A stretch of 64,000 nt of DNA from Aliihoeflea sp023389195. Lineage in GTDB: Bacteria; Pseudomonadota; Alphaproteobacteria; Rhizobiales; Rhizobiaceae. The notes beneath the pieces are model-generated. The model searched no databases. It saw nothing but the letters and a program-made list of their open reading frames with translations, and was not told where the DNA came from. The DNA lies in assembly GCA_023389195.1 (NCBI GenBank), contig JAEWET010000008.1, forward strand, positions 1-64,000. Direction: 5' to 3'. The position numbers and the translations under genes were made by a program. Each line of letters begins with the position of its first letter. Within the stretch, counting starts at the first letter, position 1. This document shows, piece by piece, positions 18,450 through 27,171 of the stretch.

Positions 18450-18986
18450 TCAGCCTTCGGCCGTTTCAGGCGCTGGCACGTCCGACTGCTGCTTGCACGC
18501 CTTCAGCCAGACGTCATAGACCGCATGCTCGACGGCGTTGAGACCCGGGCTTTCGGCAAACATCCAGCCAGAGAAGATGCGCCGGATCTTGCGGTCGAGC
18601 GTGATCTCGTCCACCTCGACGAAACTGTCCGTTCGCGGTTCCTGGCCCTCCCCGGAGGAGTAGCAGATCCGCGGCGTCACCTGCAGCGCGCCGAACTGCA
18701 CGGTCTCGTCCACATAGACGTCGAAGGAGATGATGCGTCCGGTGATCTTGTCGATGCCGGCAAACTCGGCGACCGGATTGGTCACGCGCTGGATCGGCAC
18801 CTCGGTCGGCGCCTCCTCCATCGGCAGCTCCTCGAACGAGCCGCCCTCGGCAGGCGCTTCTTCGTAGATGAACTCGTCGTCCGGCGGCAGGTCGAACTGG
18901 AGGTCCTGCGCGAACGAATTGCCCGGAGCGGCAAGCCCGGTTGCGAAAACGAGTCCCGCGATTGCGCCTGCCAGTCTCGATGTCAT
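18450..18986 (-). CDS. DUF2155 domain protein, secreted
   Basis: A 178-residue product with a signal peptide ending near NSFAQ (about residue 26), an acidic Glu/Pro-rich segment (about 30-60), and a C-terminal domain matching what I know as DUF2155 (KITGRIISFDVYVDET, GALQVTPRICY, IFSGWMFAESPGLNAVEHAVYDVWL). Its position next to the NDUFA12-like gene and near aat and accC is conserved in Rhizobiales. The biochemical role is unknown. ATG 18986 gives the signal peptide at the N-terminus. Confidence 0.85.
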   Translation of the reverse strand: MTSRLAGAIAGLVFATGLAAPGNSFAQDLQFDLPPDDEFIYEEAPAEGGSFEELPMEEAPTEVPIQRVTNPVAEFAGIDKITGRIISFDVYVDETVQFGALQVTPRICYSSGEGQEPRTDSFVEVDEITLDRKIRRIFSGWMFAESPGLNAVEHAVYDVWLKACKQQSDVPAPETAEG

Positions 18987-19063
18987 CCTTGAAGCCCTGT
19001 TAGCTGAGTCGTGACCCGACTGGCCTAGCCGTCGATTGTGGCGAGACGATTGTTGCGCCCCGA

Positions 19064-19474
19064 TCAGTTGCCGGGCGTCCAGGCGTCGTAGTCGCCGGTC
19101 ACGCGCGGCCGCTGCTCGTGCGTGGCGACCGAGCCCTTCGGCCGGTAGGCGAAGCTGGTGCCCGTCAGGTTCGGCAGATGCGGCTTCTGCCACTCGCGCG
19201 GCTGGTAGTTGTCGTCCTTCGGCGGCGTGTCGACGCGGTGATGCATCCAGCCATGCCAGCCGGGCGGGATCATGCTGGCTTCCGCATAGTCCTTGTAGAT
19301 CACCCAGCGGCGCGTACGCCCCTCGGTGTCGACGCCGCCCTCGTAGTAGAGATTGCCGAATTCGTCCTCGCCCACGGGCTTGCCGTGCCGCCAGGTATGG
19401 AAGCGCGTGCCCAGCGTCTGGCCGTTCCACCAGGTGAAGAACTGCGTGAAGAAGGTTTTCATAGACATTCGCAC
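19064..19474 (-). CDS. NADH:ubiquinone oxidoreductase NDUFA12-type accessory subunit
   Basis: Homologue of the mitochondrial complex I accessory subunit NDUFA12 (B17.2), found in alphaproteobacteria. Visible signatures are TLGTRFHTWRHGKPVGEDEFGNLYYE, RRWVIYKDYAEASMIPPGWHGWMHH and the C-terminal HLPNLTGT. The product is about 132-136 residues; three methionines lie in the first five codons (19474, 19468, 19462) and no strong ribosome site decides between them. It is 77 bases upstream of the DUF2155 gene on the same strand. Confidence 0.92.
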   Translation of the reverse strand: MRMSMKTFFTQFFTWWNGQTLGTRFHTWRHGKPVGEDEFGNLYYEGGVDTEGRTRRWVIYKDYAEASMIPPGWHGWMHHRVDTPPKDDNYQPREWQKPHLPNLTGTSFAYRPKGSVATHEQRPRVTGDYDAWTPGN

Positions 19475-19537
19475 ATCCGCAACTGGGTGCCCAATCTTCC
19501 CCGCCTTATGGCGTTCCGGGCAATCGATGACAAGGGC

Positions 19538-20038
19538 TCAGTCCGCCCACATGATCGGGCGTTCATAGATATCGGCGGGAATGCCCGAATCGGGCCGCCC
19601 GCAACTTGGCGTCTGCCCGACCTTGGCGAACCCCTGCGCCAGATAGAAAGCAACGGCCTTGTTGTTCGCTTCCTCGACTTCAAGCCGCACCTTGTCCGCG
19701 TCGGGAAAACAGCCCTCGATCTCGTCGAGCAGCAATCCGCCGATGCCGCGGCCCTGGCTGTCCGGGCGGACGTAGAGCTGATGCAGCATCACGGTCTTGC
19801 CCTCGTCGATCGCCGTCGCATAGGCAACCCCGCCGATCTGCGTCCCGTCATCGGCGACGAGGAATTCCGATAGCGGCGCTTCGAGCCGTTCCTCTAGCGC
19901 TGCCGTCGAATGCCATTCGGCAATGATCTCGTTGACGCGCGCCTCGCCATAAATGGCATCATAGGTGGCGTGCCACGTCTCGGCGAGCAGAGCTTGGACC
20001 GCCTTCAAGTCGCGCTTCGAGACAGTCCGGACGAACAC
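19538..20038 (-). CDS. GNAT-family N-acetyltransferase
   Basis: A 166-residue acetyltransferase of unknown substrate. It shows the acetyl-CoA loop VRPDSQGRGIGGLLL and the C-terminal NKAVAFYLAQGF. The GTG start at 20038 overlaps the last base of the gatB stop (TAGTG on the minus strand), so translation is probably coupled to gatB. The family acetylates small molecules, antibiotics or protein N-termini; nothing here narrows that. Confidence 0.85.
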   Translation of the reverse strand: MFVRTVSKRDLKAVQALLAETWHATYDAIYGEARVNEIIAEWHSTAALEERLEAPLSEFLVADDGTQIGGVAYATAIDEGKTVMLHQLYVRPDSQGRGIGGLLLDEIEGCFPDADKVRLEVEEANNKAVAFYLAQGFAKVGQTPSCGRPDSGIPADIYERPIMWAD

Positions 20039-21537
20039 TATTCGATCCCCAGACGCGCCTTGACGAGGTCGTTGACCGCCTGCGGGTTGGCCTTGCCGCC
20101 GGTCGCCTTCATCACCTGGCCAACGAACCAGCCGGCCATTGTCGGCTTGGCACGCGCCTGCTCGACCTTATCCGGGTTGGCTGCGATGACGTCGTCGACG
20201 GCCTTTTCGATGGCGCCCGTATCGGTCACCTGCTTCATGCCGCGCGTCTCGACGAGCTGGCGCGGATCGCCGCCCTCGGTCCAGACGATCTCGAAGAGGT
20301 CCTTGGCGATCTTGCCGGAAATCGTACCTTCCTTGATCAGCTCGATGATCCCGCCGAGCTGGTCCGGCGAGACAGGCGATTCGGCAATATCCTTGCCGTC
20401 CTTGTTCAAGGCGCCGAGAAGGTCGTTGATGACCCAGTTCGCCGCAGCCTTGCCGTCGCGGCCCTCGGCGACCTTCTCGTAATAATCGGCGATCGCCTTG
20501 TCCGAGACGAGGATCGACGCGTCATAGACGGAAAGGCCGAGGCTCTCGATCAACCGCGCGCGCTTGTCGTCGGGAAGTTCAGGCAGGTGCGCGGCGAGCG
20601 CATCGACATAAGCCTGATCGAATTCGAGCGGCAGAAGGTCCGGATCGGGGAAATAGCGGTAGTCATGCGCCTCTTCCTTGGAGCGCATCGAGCGCGTTTC
20701 GCCCTTGGAGGGGTCGAACAGCCGCGTTTCCTGGTCGATCGAGCCGCCGTCCTCCAGAATGGCGATCTGGCGTCGCGCCTCCGATTCGATCGCTTGGCCG
20801 ATGAAGCGGATCGAGTTGACGTTCTTGATCTCGCAGCGCGTGCCGAACGGCTCGCCCGGACGGCGCACCGAGACGTTGACGTCGGCGCGCAGCGAACCCT
20901 CGTCCATGTTGCCGTCGCAGGTGCCGAGATAGCGCATGATGGTGCGCAGCTTGGTAACATAGGCCTTGGCCTCGTCGGCCGAGCGGATGTCCGGCTTGGA
21001 GACGATCTCCATCAGCGCCACGCCCGAGCGGTTCAGGTCCACATAGGACATGGTCGGGTGCTGGTCGTGCAGCGACTTGCCGGCGTCCTGCTCGAGATGC
21101 AGGCGCTCGATGCCGACTTCGATCTCCTCGAACTCGCCCTTTTTGTCGGGTCCGACCGAGACGAAGACGATCCCCTCGCCGACGATCGGCTGCTTGAACT
21201 GCGAAATCTGGTAGCCCTGCGGCAGGTCGGGATAAAAATAGTTCTTCCGGTCGAAGACCGAGCGATGGTTGATCTGCGCCTTCAGCCCGAGGCCGGTGCG
21301 GATCGCCTGCTTGACGCATTCCTCGTTGATGACCGGCAGCATGCCGGGCATGGCCGCGTCGACGAGACTGACATTGGAATTCGGTGCCGCGCCGAACGTC
21401 GTCGAGGCGCCCGAAAAGAGCTTCGACTGCGACAGGACCTGTGCGTGGATTTCCATGCCGATGATGATTTCCCAATCGCCGGTCGCCCCGGAAACGAGGC
21501 GCTTGGGATCGGGCGTGCGGGTATCAATGAGCGTCAT
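20038..21537 (-). CDS. gatB: Aspartyl/glutamyl-tRNA amidotransferase subunit B
   Basis: Part of the GatCAB complex that amidates Glu-tRNA(Gln) and Asp-tRNA(Asn) in bacteria lacking GlnRS or AsnRS. The 499-residue product contains IGMEIHAQVLSQSKLFSG, the kinase-fold region with NRSGVALMEIVSKPD and DEGSLRADVNVSVR, and the C-terminal Yqey-like tail ending VNDLVKARLG. The length is standard. gatA and gatC are not in this window. Confidence 0.97.
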   Translation of the reverse strand: MTLIDTRTPDPKRLVSGATGDWEIIIGMEIHAQVLSQSKLFSGASTTFGAAPNSNVSLVDAAMPGMLPVINEECVKQAIRTGLGLKAQINHRSVFDRKNYFYPDLPQGYQISQFKQPIVGEGIVFVSVGPDKKGEFEEIEVGIERLHLEQDAGKSLHDQHPTMSYVDLNRSGVALMEIVSKPDIRSADEAKAYVTKLRTIMRYLGTCDGNMDEGSLRADVNVSVRRPGEPFGTRCEIKNVNSIRFIGQAIESEARRQIAILEDGGSIDQETRLFDPSKGETRSMRSKEEAHDYRYFPDPDLLPLEFDQAYVDALAAHLPELPDDKRARLIESLGLSVYDASILVSDKAIADYYEKVAEGRDGKAAANWVINDLLGALNKDGKDIAESPVSPDQLGGIIELIKEGTISGKIAKDLFEIVWTEGGDPRQLVETRGMKQVTDTGAIEKAVDDVIAANPDKVEQARAKPTMAGWFVGQVMKATGGKANPQAVNDLVKARLGIE

Positions 21538-21626
21538 CGTCTGCCTGGCGTTCGCGATGGTCGGAAGTGTTCCGGTTGGCTAGACCAATCGCGCCCGCGA
21601 GGCAAGGTTTTCGCAAGCCGGGCGTA

Positions 21627-22058
21627 TCAGGCGGTTGCGATATACTGGCGGATTTCGTCGGCTTCGCGCTCCACATCCTCGATGCGCTGCTTCACCACGT
21701 CGCCGATCGATACGATACCGGCCAGCCTGCCCTCGCGTTCCACGGGCAGATGGCGAAAGCGGCCGCGCGTCATCAGTTCCATCACCTGGTTGACGGTATG
21801 GCCCTCCTGGCAGGTCCTGACCTTGGCCGTCATCGCGCTCGATACAGGCTCGTCCAGCGCCACGGCGCCACGCAGGCCGACCTGGCGAACGATGTCGCGC
21901 TCGGAGAGGATACCGGCGATCTTTTCGCCCGCCTTGGTGACGACGACCGCGCCGATCCGCTTTTCACCCAGAAGCCGCGCGGCCTCGCCGAGCGTCATCT
22001 CCGGCTCGACCGTCACCACGTCGCGGCCCTTGGCGTCCAGAATTGCCTTCACCGTCAT
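21627..22058 (-). CDS. CBS-pair domain protein
   Basis: A 143-residue stand-alone pair of CBS domains (about 8-60 and 72-128), each ending with the family patterns GILSERDIVR and GIVSIGDVV. Such pairs bind adenine nucleotides and sense cell energy or redox state, but the partner is not evident. The start at ATG 22058 follows a strong GAGGAGG ribosome site; the frame extends further upstream without similarity. It is likely monocistronic between gatB and the rhomboid gene. Confidence 0.9.
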   Translation of the reverse strand: MTVKAILDAKGRDVVTVEPEMTLGEAARLLGEKRIGAVVVTKAGEKIAGILSERDIVRQVGLRGAVALDEPVSSAMTAKVRTCQEGHTVNQVMELMTRGRFRHLPVEREGRLAGIVSIGDVVKQRIEDVEREADEIRQYIATA

Positions 22059-22148
22059 GCGTACCTCCTCTGCGGCATTCACAGCGGTATGGTGCGCCGG
22101 GCTCGAACGCATTTCAAGCGCCGCGCCTTCACGGGACGTGTCTTGCCG

Positions 22149-22874
22149 TCAACGGCGGTCGAAAAGGGCGAGGCCGAAAAATCCTGCCAGGAGACCGCCG
22201 ATATGCGCTTCCCACGCGATCTGCCCCACGCCGGGCGCAATGGAGCCGAGCCCCATGGCCAGGTTCATGACGAACCAGACGAGCAGGAACATGAACGTCA
22301 TGCGGTGACGCAGAACGACGCTGACCGGCAGGATAGGCCCGGTAAAAGCTGGTTTGCCTGCGAATCGGTCGATCTGGAAGGCGAAGCGCGCCGCCGCGCC
22401 CATCATGCCCGAGATCGCGCCCGACGCACCGACGACTGGCGTCGGGTCTCCCGAATGCAGCACATAGTGGAGCCCCACCGCCGCAAGCGCCGTGAAAATC
22501 CAGAACGCGACGAAACGGACCGCTCCCATGCGGTGGGCAAGCGGCGAGCCGAATGCGGCGAGCCAGACCATGTTGACCGCAAGATGCGCGATCCCGCCAT
22601 GCAGGAACGCGTAGGTGACTGGACCCGCATAGGCGTAAGCGTCGATGATGTACTGCCCGGAATAGCGGATCGGAATGAAGGCGAAGCGCGCGATGACGCC
22701 AATGTCCTGCGGTTCGGAAAGCACCAGCATCCGTACGGCATGCACGCCGACGCAGATCGCGATCAGCGCCACGACGATCGCCGGCAGGTTGAAGATCGGC
22801 TCGCGTCGCGGCGGTGGCGTCTCGCGCCATTCGTCGTCCGGGGATGTGTCGATCGGGCGTGGCTGGTCCATCAT
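22149..22874 (-). CDS. Rhomboid-family intramembrane serine protease
   Basis: Predicted inner-membrane protease with about six membrane helices after a polar, Pro/Arg-rich N-terminus. The catalytic Ser is in GASGAISG and the catalytic His in EAHIGGLLAG; the HGGIAHLAVNMVWLAAFG helix also matches the family. All key residues are present, so activity is expected; substrates are unknown. The start is taken at ATG 22874; 22871 and 22901 are alternatives. Confidence 0.92.
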   Translation of the reverse strand: MMDQPRPIDTSPDDEWRETPPPRREPIFNLPAIVVALIAICVGVHAVRMLVLSEPQDIGVIARFAFIPIRYSGQYIIDAYAYAGPVTYAFLHGGIAHLAVNMVWLAAFGSPLAHRMGAVRFVAFWIFTALAAVGLHYVLHSGDPTPVVGASGAISGMMGAAARFAFQIDRFAGKPAFTGPILPVSVVLRHRMTFMFLLVWFVMNLAMGLGSIAPGVGQIAWEAHIGGLLAGFFGLALFDRR

Positions 22875-22933
22875 GGCTCTCTTGCGCGTCAGCCCGGACA
22901 TAGAGGCCGGAACCGGCCGCTGCCAGTGCAGGT

Positions 22934-22972
22934 CGCAAAAGAAAGCCGTTCGAAGCGATGACTTCGAACGGC
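22934..22972 (-). terminator. Intrinsic-terminator-like hairpin upstream of the rhomboid gene
   Basis: A perfect 10-bp inverted repeat (22945-22954 with 22963-22972, eight-base loop) is followed on the minus strand by TTTCTTTT. It lies 60-100 bases before the rhomboid start in a 349-bp gap (22875-23223). It could end a small RNA or act as an attenuator. The rest of the gap shows no gene; a CGTTAACCTTAACG palindrome (23081-23094) is also present. Confidence 0.6.
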
Positions 22973-23223
22973 CAATCGAGCCCCCTGCTCCCGCAGCGCG
23001 ACTGGAGTTGCGCTGGGTATTCTGCTTCCCGTGACCTGGAAACTGTCACGCGGTGCCCGCGCTGGCAACATCAACCTTTCGTTAACCTTAACGTCCCTCA
23101 GAAGCGTTAAGAACTCCTAACAGGGCTGGCACGCCCCCTGCATCCTTGGCCATGTGATGACCACTGCCAGGCCGATTCGTCCCAATCCGGGACGTGCGGC
23201 GGAAAAGACGGGAGCAGGCTTTG

Positions 23224-23847
23224 ATGAAAATGGACGGCACGATCGCGATGTTCCGATATTGGAACATGCTGCGCGCCGGCCGCCCTGCCCCGTTTCGCAC
23301 GGATATCGACCCGACGGCGATCAAGGGACGTCTTCCCGACACGTTTATTCTCGAATTCGACGATGCGGATGAACCGCGCTTCCGGCTGGCTGGAACGAAC
23401 GTCTGCTCGTCATTCGGTCGCGAATTGCGCCATGTGCCCTTCGGCGAAATCTGGCAGGCCGACGACCGGGATGCTGTGGACGCCCTCGGCAAGGCGACTT
23501 TGAACCAAAGCGCTGTGGTGCTTGCGCAAGCGCACGGCAAGAGCCGCCACGGCCGCCCGGCATCCTTCGAACTGCTTCTCCTGCCGCTCGATGCAGGACC
23601 GGGTCGCCCCCGCGCGATGGGCCTCGCAACGGCGCTCGAGCGCCCCTTCTGGCTGGGCGCGCATCCCCTGTCTGCGCTGACCCTCGACGACGCACGCCTG
23701 ATCGATCCCGACGCCATGCCCGCGCTAGACATGGGCGAGCGGACGCCGAGTCTCGCCCCGGATGATCTGGAGCCGACCGAGCGCGATCGCTCACGCCGCG
23801 TCCGCCATCTGGTCGTTCTCGACGGCGGACGCTCGCAAGACCGCTGA
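23224..23847 (+). CDS. PAS_5 (DUF1457) domain protein
   Basis: A 207-residue cytoplasmic protein. The first 150 residues resemble the PAS_5/DUF1457 family, with the landmark FRYWNMLRAGRPAPFRTDIDP, then RLPDTFILE and FRLAGT. The C-terminal 50 residues are charged and unrecognised. Family members such as MopJ in Caulobacter act in signalling; the role here is unproven. ATG 23224 was chosen over 23194 because similarity begins there. A PilZ gene follows 131 bases downstream. Confidence 0.82.
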   Translation: MKMDGTIAMFRYWNMLRAGRPAPFRTDIDPTAIKGRLPDTFILEFDDADEPRFRLAGTNVCSSFGRELRHVPFGEIWQADDRDAVDALGKATLNQSAVVLAQAHGKSRHGRPASFELLLLPLDAGPGRPRAMGLATALERPFWLGAHPLSALTLDDARLIDPDAMPALDMGERTPSLAPDDLEPTERDRSRRVRHLVVLDGGRSQDR

Positions 23848-23978
23848 AACCTGCCGCGCACGCTGTTCGCAAAGCGCCTTCGAGCAATTCGGATTACAAC
23901 ATGTTAACGACTGCGGCGCTATTTTGACCCGCAGTCAGTTGGACATGTCCGACGGAATTGGCGGGGGCTGAGGCGAAG

Positions 23979-24590
23979 ATGAGTTCAGCGGCGTTGCAAG
24001 TCGCTCCGGCACGAAACGAACGTCGCAGTTTCCAGCGCGTCCGCGTGAAGATCTATGGTCGCTTCATGCTCGAGGATCGTTCCGAGCACCCCTGCCAGGT
24101 CATCGACATGTCGCCCGGCGACGTGGCGATCCGCGCCGATCGTCCCGGCGAACCCGGTGAGCGGGTGATCGCCTATCTCGACCATATCGGCCGCGTCGAG
24201 GGCGTGGTGACGCGCCTGACCGAGGACGGTTTCGCGATGACGGTCATCGCCTCGGAGCGCAAGCGCGAGAAACTCGCGGCCCAATTGACCTGGCTTGCAA
24301 ACAAGCACGAGCTCGACCTGCCCGAGGATCGCCGCCACCAGCGCGTGGCGCCGCGCAATCCGATCACCGTCCTGCAACTCGGAGATGGCCGGCAGTATCG
24401 CTGCCGCATCGTCGACCTGTCGCTCTCGGGCGCCGCCGTCGAGATCGAAGTCCGCCCGGCACTCGGCGTCCAGGTTACGCTCGGCGCGATGCGCGGTCAG
24501 GTCGTGCGTCATTTCCAGGACGGCATCGCCATCGAGTTCGCCGCCCTTCAGCGCGAGGAAACGCTGGAAGCCGCCTTCTCCGACCGCTAA
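23979..24590 (+). CDS. Tandem PilZ domain protein
   Basis: A 203-residue predicted cyclic-di-GMP receptor with two PilZ domains (about 15-100 and 110-195). The second has canonical features: RRHQR and DLSLSG. The first has RRSFQR, but its second motif is DMSPGD, in which the Gly is one position early, so ligand binding there may be altered. The start at ATG 23979 follows a GAGGCGA site. It lies between a PAS_5 protein and a transglutaminase-like peptidase and is closed by its own terminator. Confidence 0.9.
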   Translation: MSSAALQVAPARNERRSFQRVRVKIYGRFMLEDRSEHPCQVIDMSPGDVAIRADRPGEPGERVIAYLDHIGRVEGVVTRLTEDGFAMTVIASERKREKLAAQLTWLANKHELDLPEDRRHQRVAPRNPITVLQLGDGRQYRCRIVDLSLSGAAVEIEVRPALGVQVTLGAMRGQVVRHFQDGIAIEFAALQREETLEAAFSDR

Positions 24591-24614
24591 TCCGACCTCC
24601 CTGCAATCATCGAA

Positions 24615-24640
24615 GGGCTGGCCTCGCGCCGGCCCTTTTT
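24615..24640 (+). terminator. Rho-independent terminator after the PilZ gene
   Basis: The stem GGGCTGGC (24615-24622) pairs with GCCGGCCC (24628-24635) through one G-U pair and is followed by TTTTT. It begins 25 bases after the stop codon. Confidence 0.88.
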
Positions 24641-24810
24641 GCATTCGCGACCTGCCGGATCACATGGTTACTATTGACTGAAGCAAACTCGAACAATTTG
24701 AATAAGTATTGATTCGAATATCGATTGTATTTTACTAGAATATACACTTGACTTTTCGCGTGGAATAAATCGGCACCTGTCATTGTCTCTTCAAACGGGG
24801 AGACAAGAAG

Positions 24811-25422
24811 ATGGGGAATTCGAAGTATAACAAGGTTGCGCTCGCAATGGCAGGTCTTTTTGCCATGGTCGCCACCTCCGCCGCCGCGCAGCCTTTCATG
24901 CATGTCGGCGGCCTGACCACGCAGCCGGTCGGTCATTATGATTTCTGCCAGCGCATGCCGGCCGAGTGCCAGCCGACCGCCGATGCGAGTTCGCCGACGG
25001 AACTGACCCGCGAATTGTGGGCCGAGATCGTCAACGTCAACAACGTGGTCAACATCGCCGTGCGTCCGCGCACCGACATGGAGATGTGGGGCATCGAGGA
25101 ATACTGGTCGTATCCGGTCAATGGCTATGGGGATTGCGAGGATTACGTCCTCGAAAAGCGCAAGCGCCTGATCGAGCAGGGCGTGCCGGCCTCCAACCTT
25201 TTGATCACCGTGGTCCGCCAGCCCAATGGCGACGGCCATGCCGTCCTGGTGGTCCACACCTCGATGGGCGACTTTGTCCTCGACAATCTCGAAATGCGCG
25301 TCCTGCGCTGGAACGAGACCGAATACAGCTTCCTGAAGCGCCAGTCTTCGCAGCACGCCGGAATGTGGGTCGGCATCAATGACGACCGCGACATCCTGGT
25401 CGGCAGCGTCGCCGCCCGCTGA
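24811..25422 (+). CDS. Bacterial transglutaminase-like cysteine peptidase (DUF920/LapG-like)
   Basis: A 203-residue secreted protein with a signal peptide ending near TSAAAQ (about residue 27). The predicted catalytic triad is C109 (GDCED), H143 (GDGHAVL) and D158 (LDNL), as in the BTLCP family that includes the adhesin protease LapG. The 150 bases upstream are strikingly AT-rich for this genome and probably hold its promoter; a GGGGAGAC ribosome site precedes ATG 24811. LapG is controlled by cyclic-di-GMP in pseudomonads; the adjacent PilZ gene makes a similar link possible, but no LapD partner is seen here. Confidence 0.87.
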   Translation: MGNSKYNKVALAMAGLFAMVATSAAAQPFMHVGGLTTQPVGHYDFCQRMPAECQPTADASSPTELTRELWAEIVNVNNVVNIAVRPRTDMEMWGIEEYWSYPVNGYGDCEDYVLEKRKRLIEQGVPASNLLITVVRQPNGDGHAVLVVHTSMGDFVLDNLEMRVLRWNETEYSFLKRQSSQHAGMWVGINDDRDILVGSVAAR

Positions 25423-25473
25423 GTATGTGAAAAGCCCGGTCGAGCCCCCACTCCCCGTCCGTTCGGCCTGGCC

Positions 25474-25510
25474 GGAGCCGGTTCTTCCCCGAGAACCGGC
25501 TCCAACTTTT
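25474..25510 (+). terminator. Rho-independent terminator after the transglutaminase-like peptidase gene
   Basis: A perfect 12-bp stem (25474-25485 with 25492-25503, loop TCCCCG) is followed by AACTTTT. It ends where the convergent carbonic anhydrase-like gene stops. Confidence 0.88.
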
Positions 25511-26034
25511 CAGTCGACGCGCTTCATGCCTTTGGTGAACCGCTTGCCATTGGCGACATAGCTTGCGGCAGAGGCGCGCAGCGCGTCCTCGTTCGAAAGC
25601 GTGCGGATCGCCTTGGCGGGCGAACCGACGATCAGCGAATTGTCGGGAAACTCCTTGCCCTCGGTGACGAGCGCGCCGGCGCCGACCAGTGAATTCCTGC
25701 CGATCTTCGCGCCATTCAGAATGATCGCGCCCATGCCGACGAGCGAATTGTCGCCGATCGTGCAGCCATGCAGGATGGCGCGGTGGCCGATGGTGCAGCC
25801 CTTGCCCACGGTCAGCGGATAGCCCGGATCGGTGTGCATCATCGAATGCTCCTGCACATTGGAGCCCTCGCCGATCTCGATGCGCTCATTGTCGCCCCGA
25901 AGCACCGCGCCGAACCAGACGCCGACATCCCTGCCGAGCGTGACCTTGCCGATGACATGCGCATCTGGCGCGATCCAGTTCGTGTCGCGATCGTCGAATT
26001 GCGGCCCGACGCCGTCGAGTTCATAGACCGGCAT
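25510..26034 (-). CDS. Gamma-carbonic anhydrase family protein (left-handed beta-helix)
   Basis: A 174-residue hexapeptide-repeat protein of the YrdA/PaaY group. Visible features are the opening DAHVIGKVTLGRDVGVWFGAVLRGD, NVQEHSMMH and IGHRAILHGCTIGD with the metal-binding His residues, and repeated isoleucine-patch turns. Family members are trimeric zinc or cobalt enzymes, or thioesterase-like; the substrate is uncertain. It is convergent with the peptidase gene. Confidence 0.9.
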   Translation of the reverse strand: MPVYELDGVGPQFDDRDTNWIAPDAHVIGKVTLGRDVGVWFGAVLRGDNERIEIGEGSNVQEHSMMHTDPGYPLTVGKGCTIGHRAILHGCTIGDNSLVGMGAIILNGAKIGRNSLVGAGALVTEGKEFPDNSLIVGSPAKAIRTLSNEDALRASAASYVANGKRFTKGMKRVD

Positions 26035-26086
26035 TCTCTTCCTCCACGCGGTTGCTTTACGCCGCGTTTACCATGTTCGCGCGAGG

Positions 26087-26863
26087 ATGAAACCGCCGAA
26101 CCGGCAGGCGAACATTCCCGAACAGAGCGCGATGACCGACTTCACACGTTTCGACAATGCCACGATCGAGGAGGTCGGCAGCGGCTTCATGATGAAGATC
26201 TTCTACGTCTTCATCGCGCTGGCGCTGGTCTCGGTCGGCATCAGCTATGCCGGCAAGACGTTTGGCCGCGCCATCGCCCTTGCCGGTCATTCGGACGATG
26301 CGACGATCCAGGGCGTCGTGATCGATGGAGAGATGGTCGCGGTGCCGGCCAACATGATCCGTTTTGCCAACGACCGCCGTTCGGGCGAGGCGAAGCGTCT
26401 CGACCTCTATCTGTCCTGGCCGCGCCTCGAAGGGTATTCGGAAGCCGAGCGCGCGCTGTTCAATCACGCCGACGGCGACCATCGGATCATCTTCGCCAGC
26501 TTCGAGCCGCGATCGATGCCGCTCGACATGTCGAGCCGACTGACGCCGATCTATCGTTTGCTGATCGAGGAGCCGGGCGAACCGGTCGAAGCGGGGCTCG
26601 TCGCCCATCGCTTCATCGAGGCGTCGGGCTATGGCGACGAGATGCTGATCGTCGACCCGACGCGTTTCACTGCGCCTTTCGTCGCCCGCTGTCTGACAGG
26701 AGCGGAAGCCGATACCGCGCTGGCGCCTTGCGAGCGCGATATCGATGTGGGTGCCAATCTGTCGCTGCGCTACCGCTTCCCGCGGGCACTGCTCGAAGAC
26801 TGGAAGGCGCTGGACGCCGGCATGCGTGCGTTCGCCGCAAAGGCGCTGCAGCCGGCGACGTGA
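26087..26863 (+). CDS. Uncharacterised membrane-anchored protein
   Basis: Up to 258 residues; starts at 26087 or more likely 26132 (MTDFTRFDN). One membrane helix lies near the N-terminus (about 36-55 from the first Met), and the remaining 200 residues are soluble and presumably periplasmic. The sequence resembles a conserved rhizobial hypothetical family without a named domain. Its stop codon directly abuts the convergent DUF3126 stop. Function unknown. Confidence 0.75.
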   Translation: MKPPNRQANIPEQSAMTDFTRFDNATIEEVGSGFMMKIFYVFIALALVSVGISYAGKTFGRAIALAGHSDDATIQGVVIDGEMVAVPANMIRFANDRRSGEAKRLDLYLSWPRLEGYSEAERALFNHADGDHRIIFASFEPRSMPLDMSSRLTPIYRLLIEEPGEPVEAGLVAHRFIEASGYGDEMLIVDPTRFTAPFVARCLTGAEADTALAPCERDIDVGANLSLRYRFPRALLEDWKALDAGMRAFAAKALQPAT

Positions 26864-27073
26864 TCAGGCCAGATCGACGTCGAGAATGGCCATAGAGAAA
26901 TTGTAGGACAGTTCGCCGTCATCCTCGTCCTTGAAGATGATGCCCAGGAACTCGTCACCGACATAGAGCTCGCAGGAATCGTCCTTGCGCGGACGCGCCT
27001 TGACCTCGAGCTGCGGGTTCTGGAACGTCCGCTTGAAATAGGCGTCGAGCTTTCGGATTTCTTCCGGTTTCAA
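26864..27073 (-). CDS. DUF3126 family protein
   Basis: A 69-residue acidic cytoplasmic protein starting (M)KPEEIRKLDAYFKRTF and ending DGELSYNFSMAILDVDL, matching a small alphaproteobacterial family of unknown function. TTG 27073 is taken as the start: similarity begins there and GGAG lies about eight bases upstream; the frame is open to 27232 but the extension looks non-coding. It lies downstream of cysE on the same strand. Confidence 0.82.
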   Translation of the reverse strand: MKPEEIRKLDAYFKRTFQNPQLEVKARPRKDDSCELYVGDEFLGIIFKDEDDGELSYNFSMAILDVDLA

Positions 27074-27171
27074 TGGGATTACTCCGGTCCTGGTTGGGAA
27101 AGAGAGGGGCTTCTGGCACGCACTCGACGGGCATGTAAAGCCAAAAGCGCCCCTTTCAACCCGGCGGCGGG

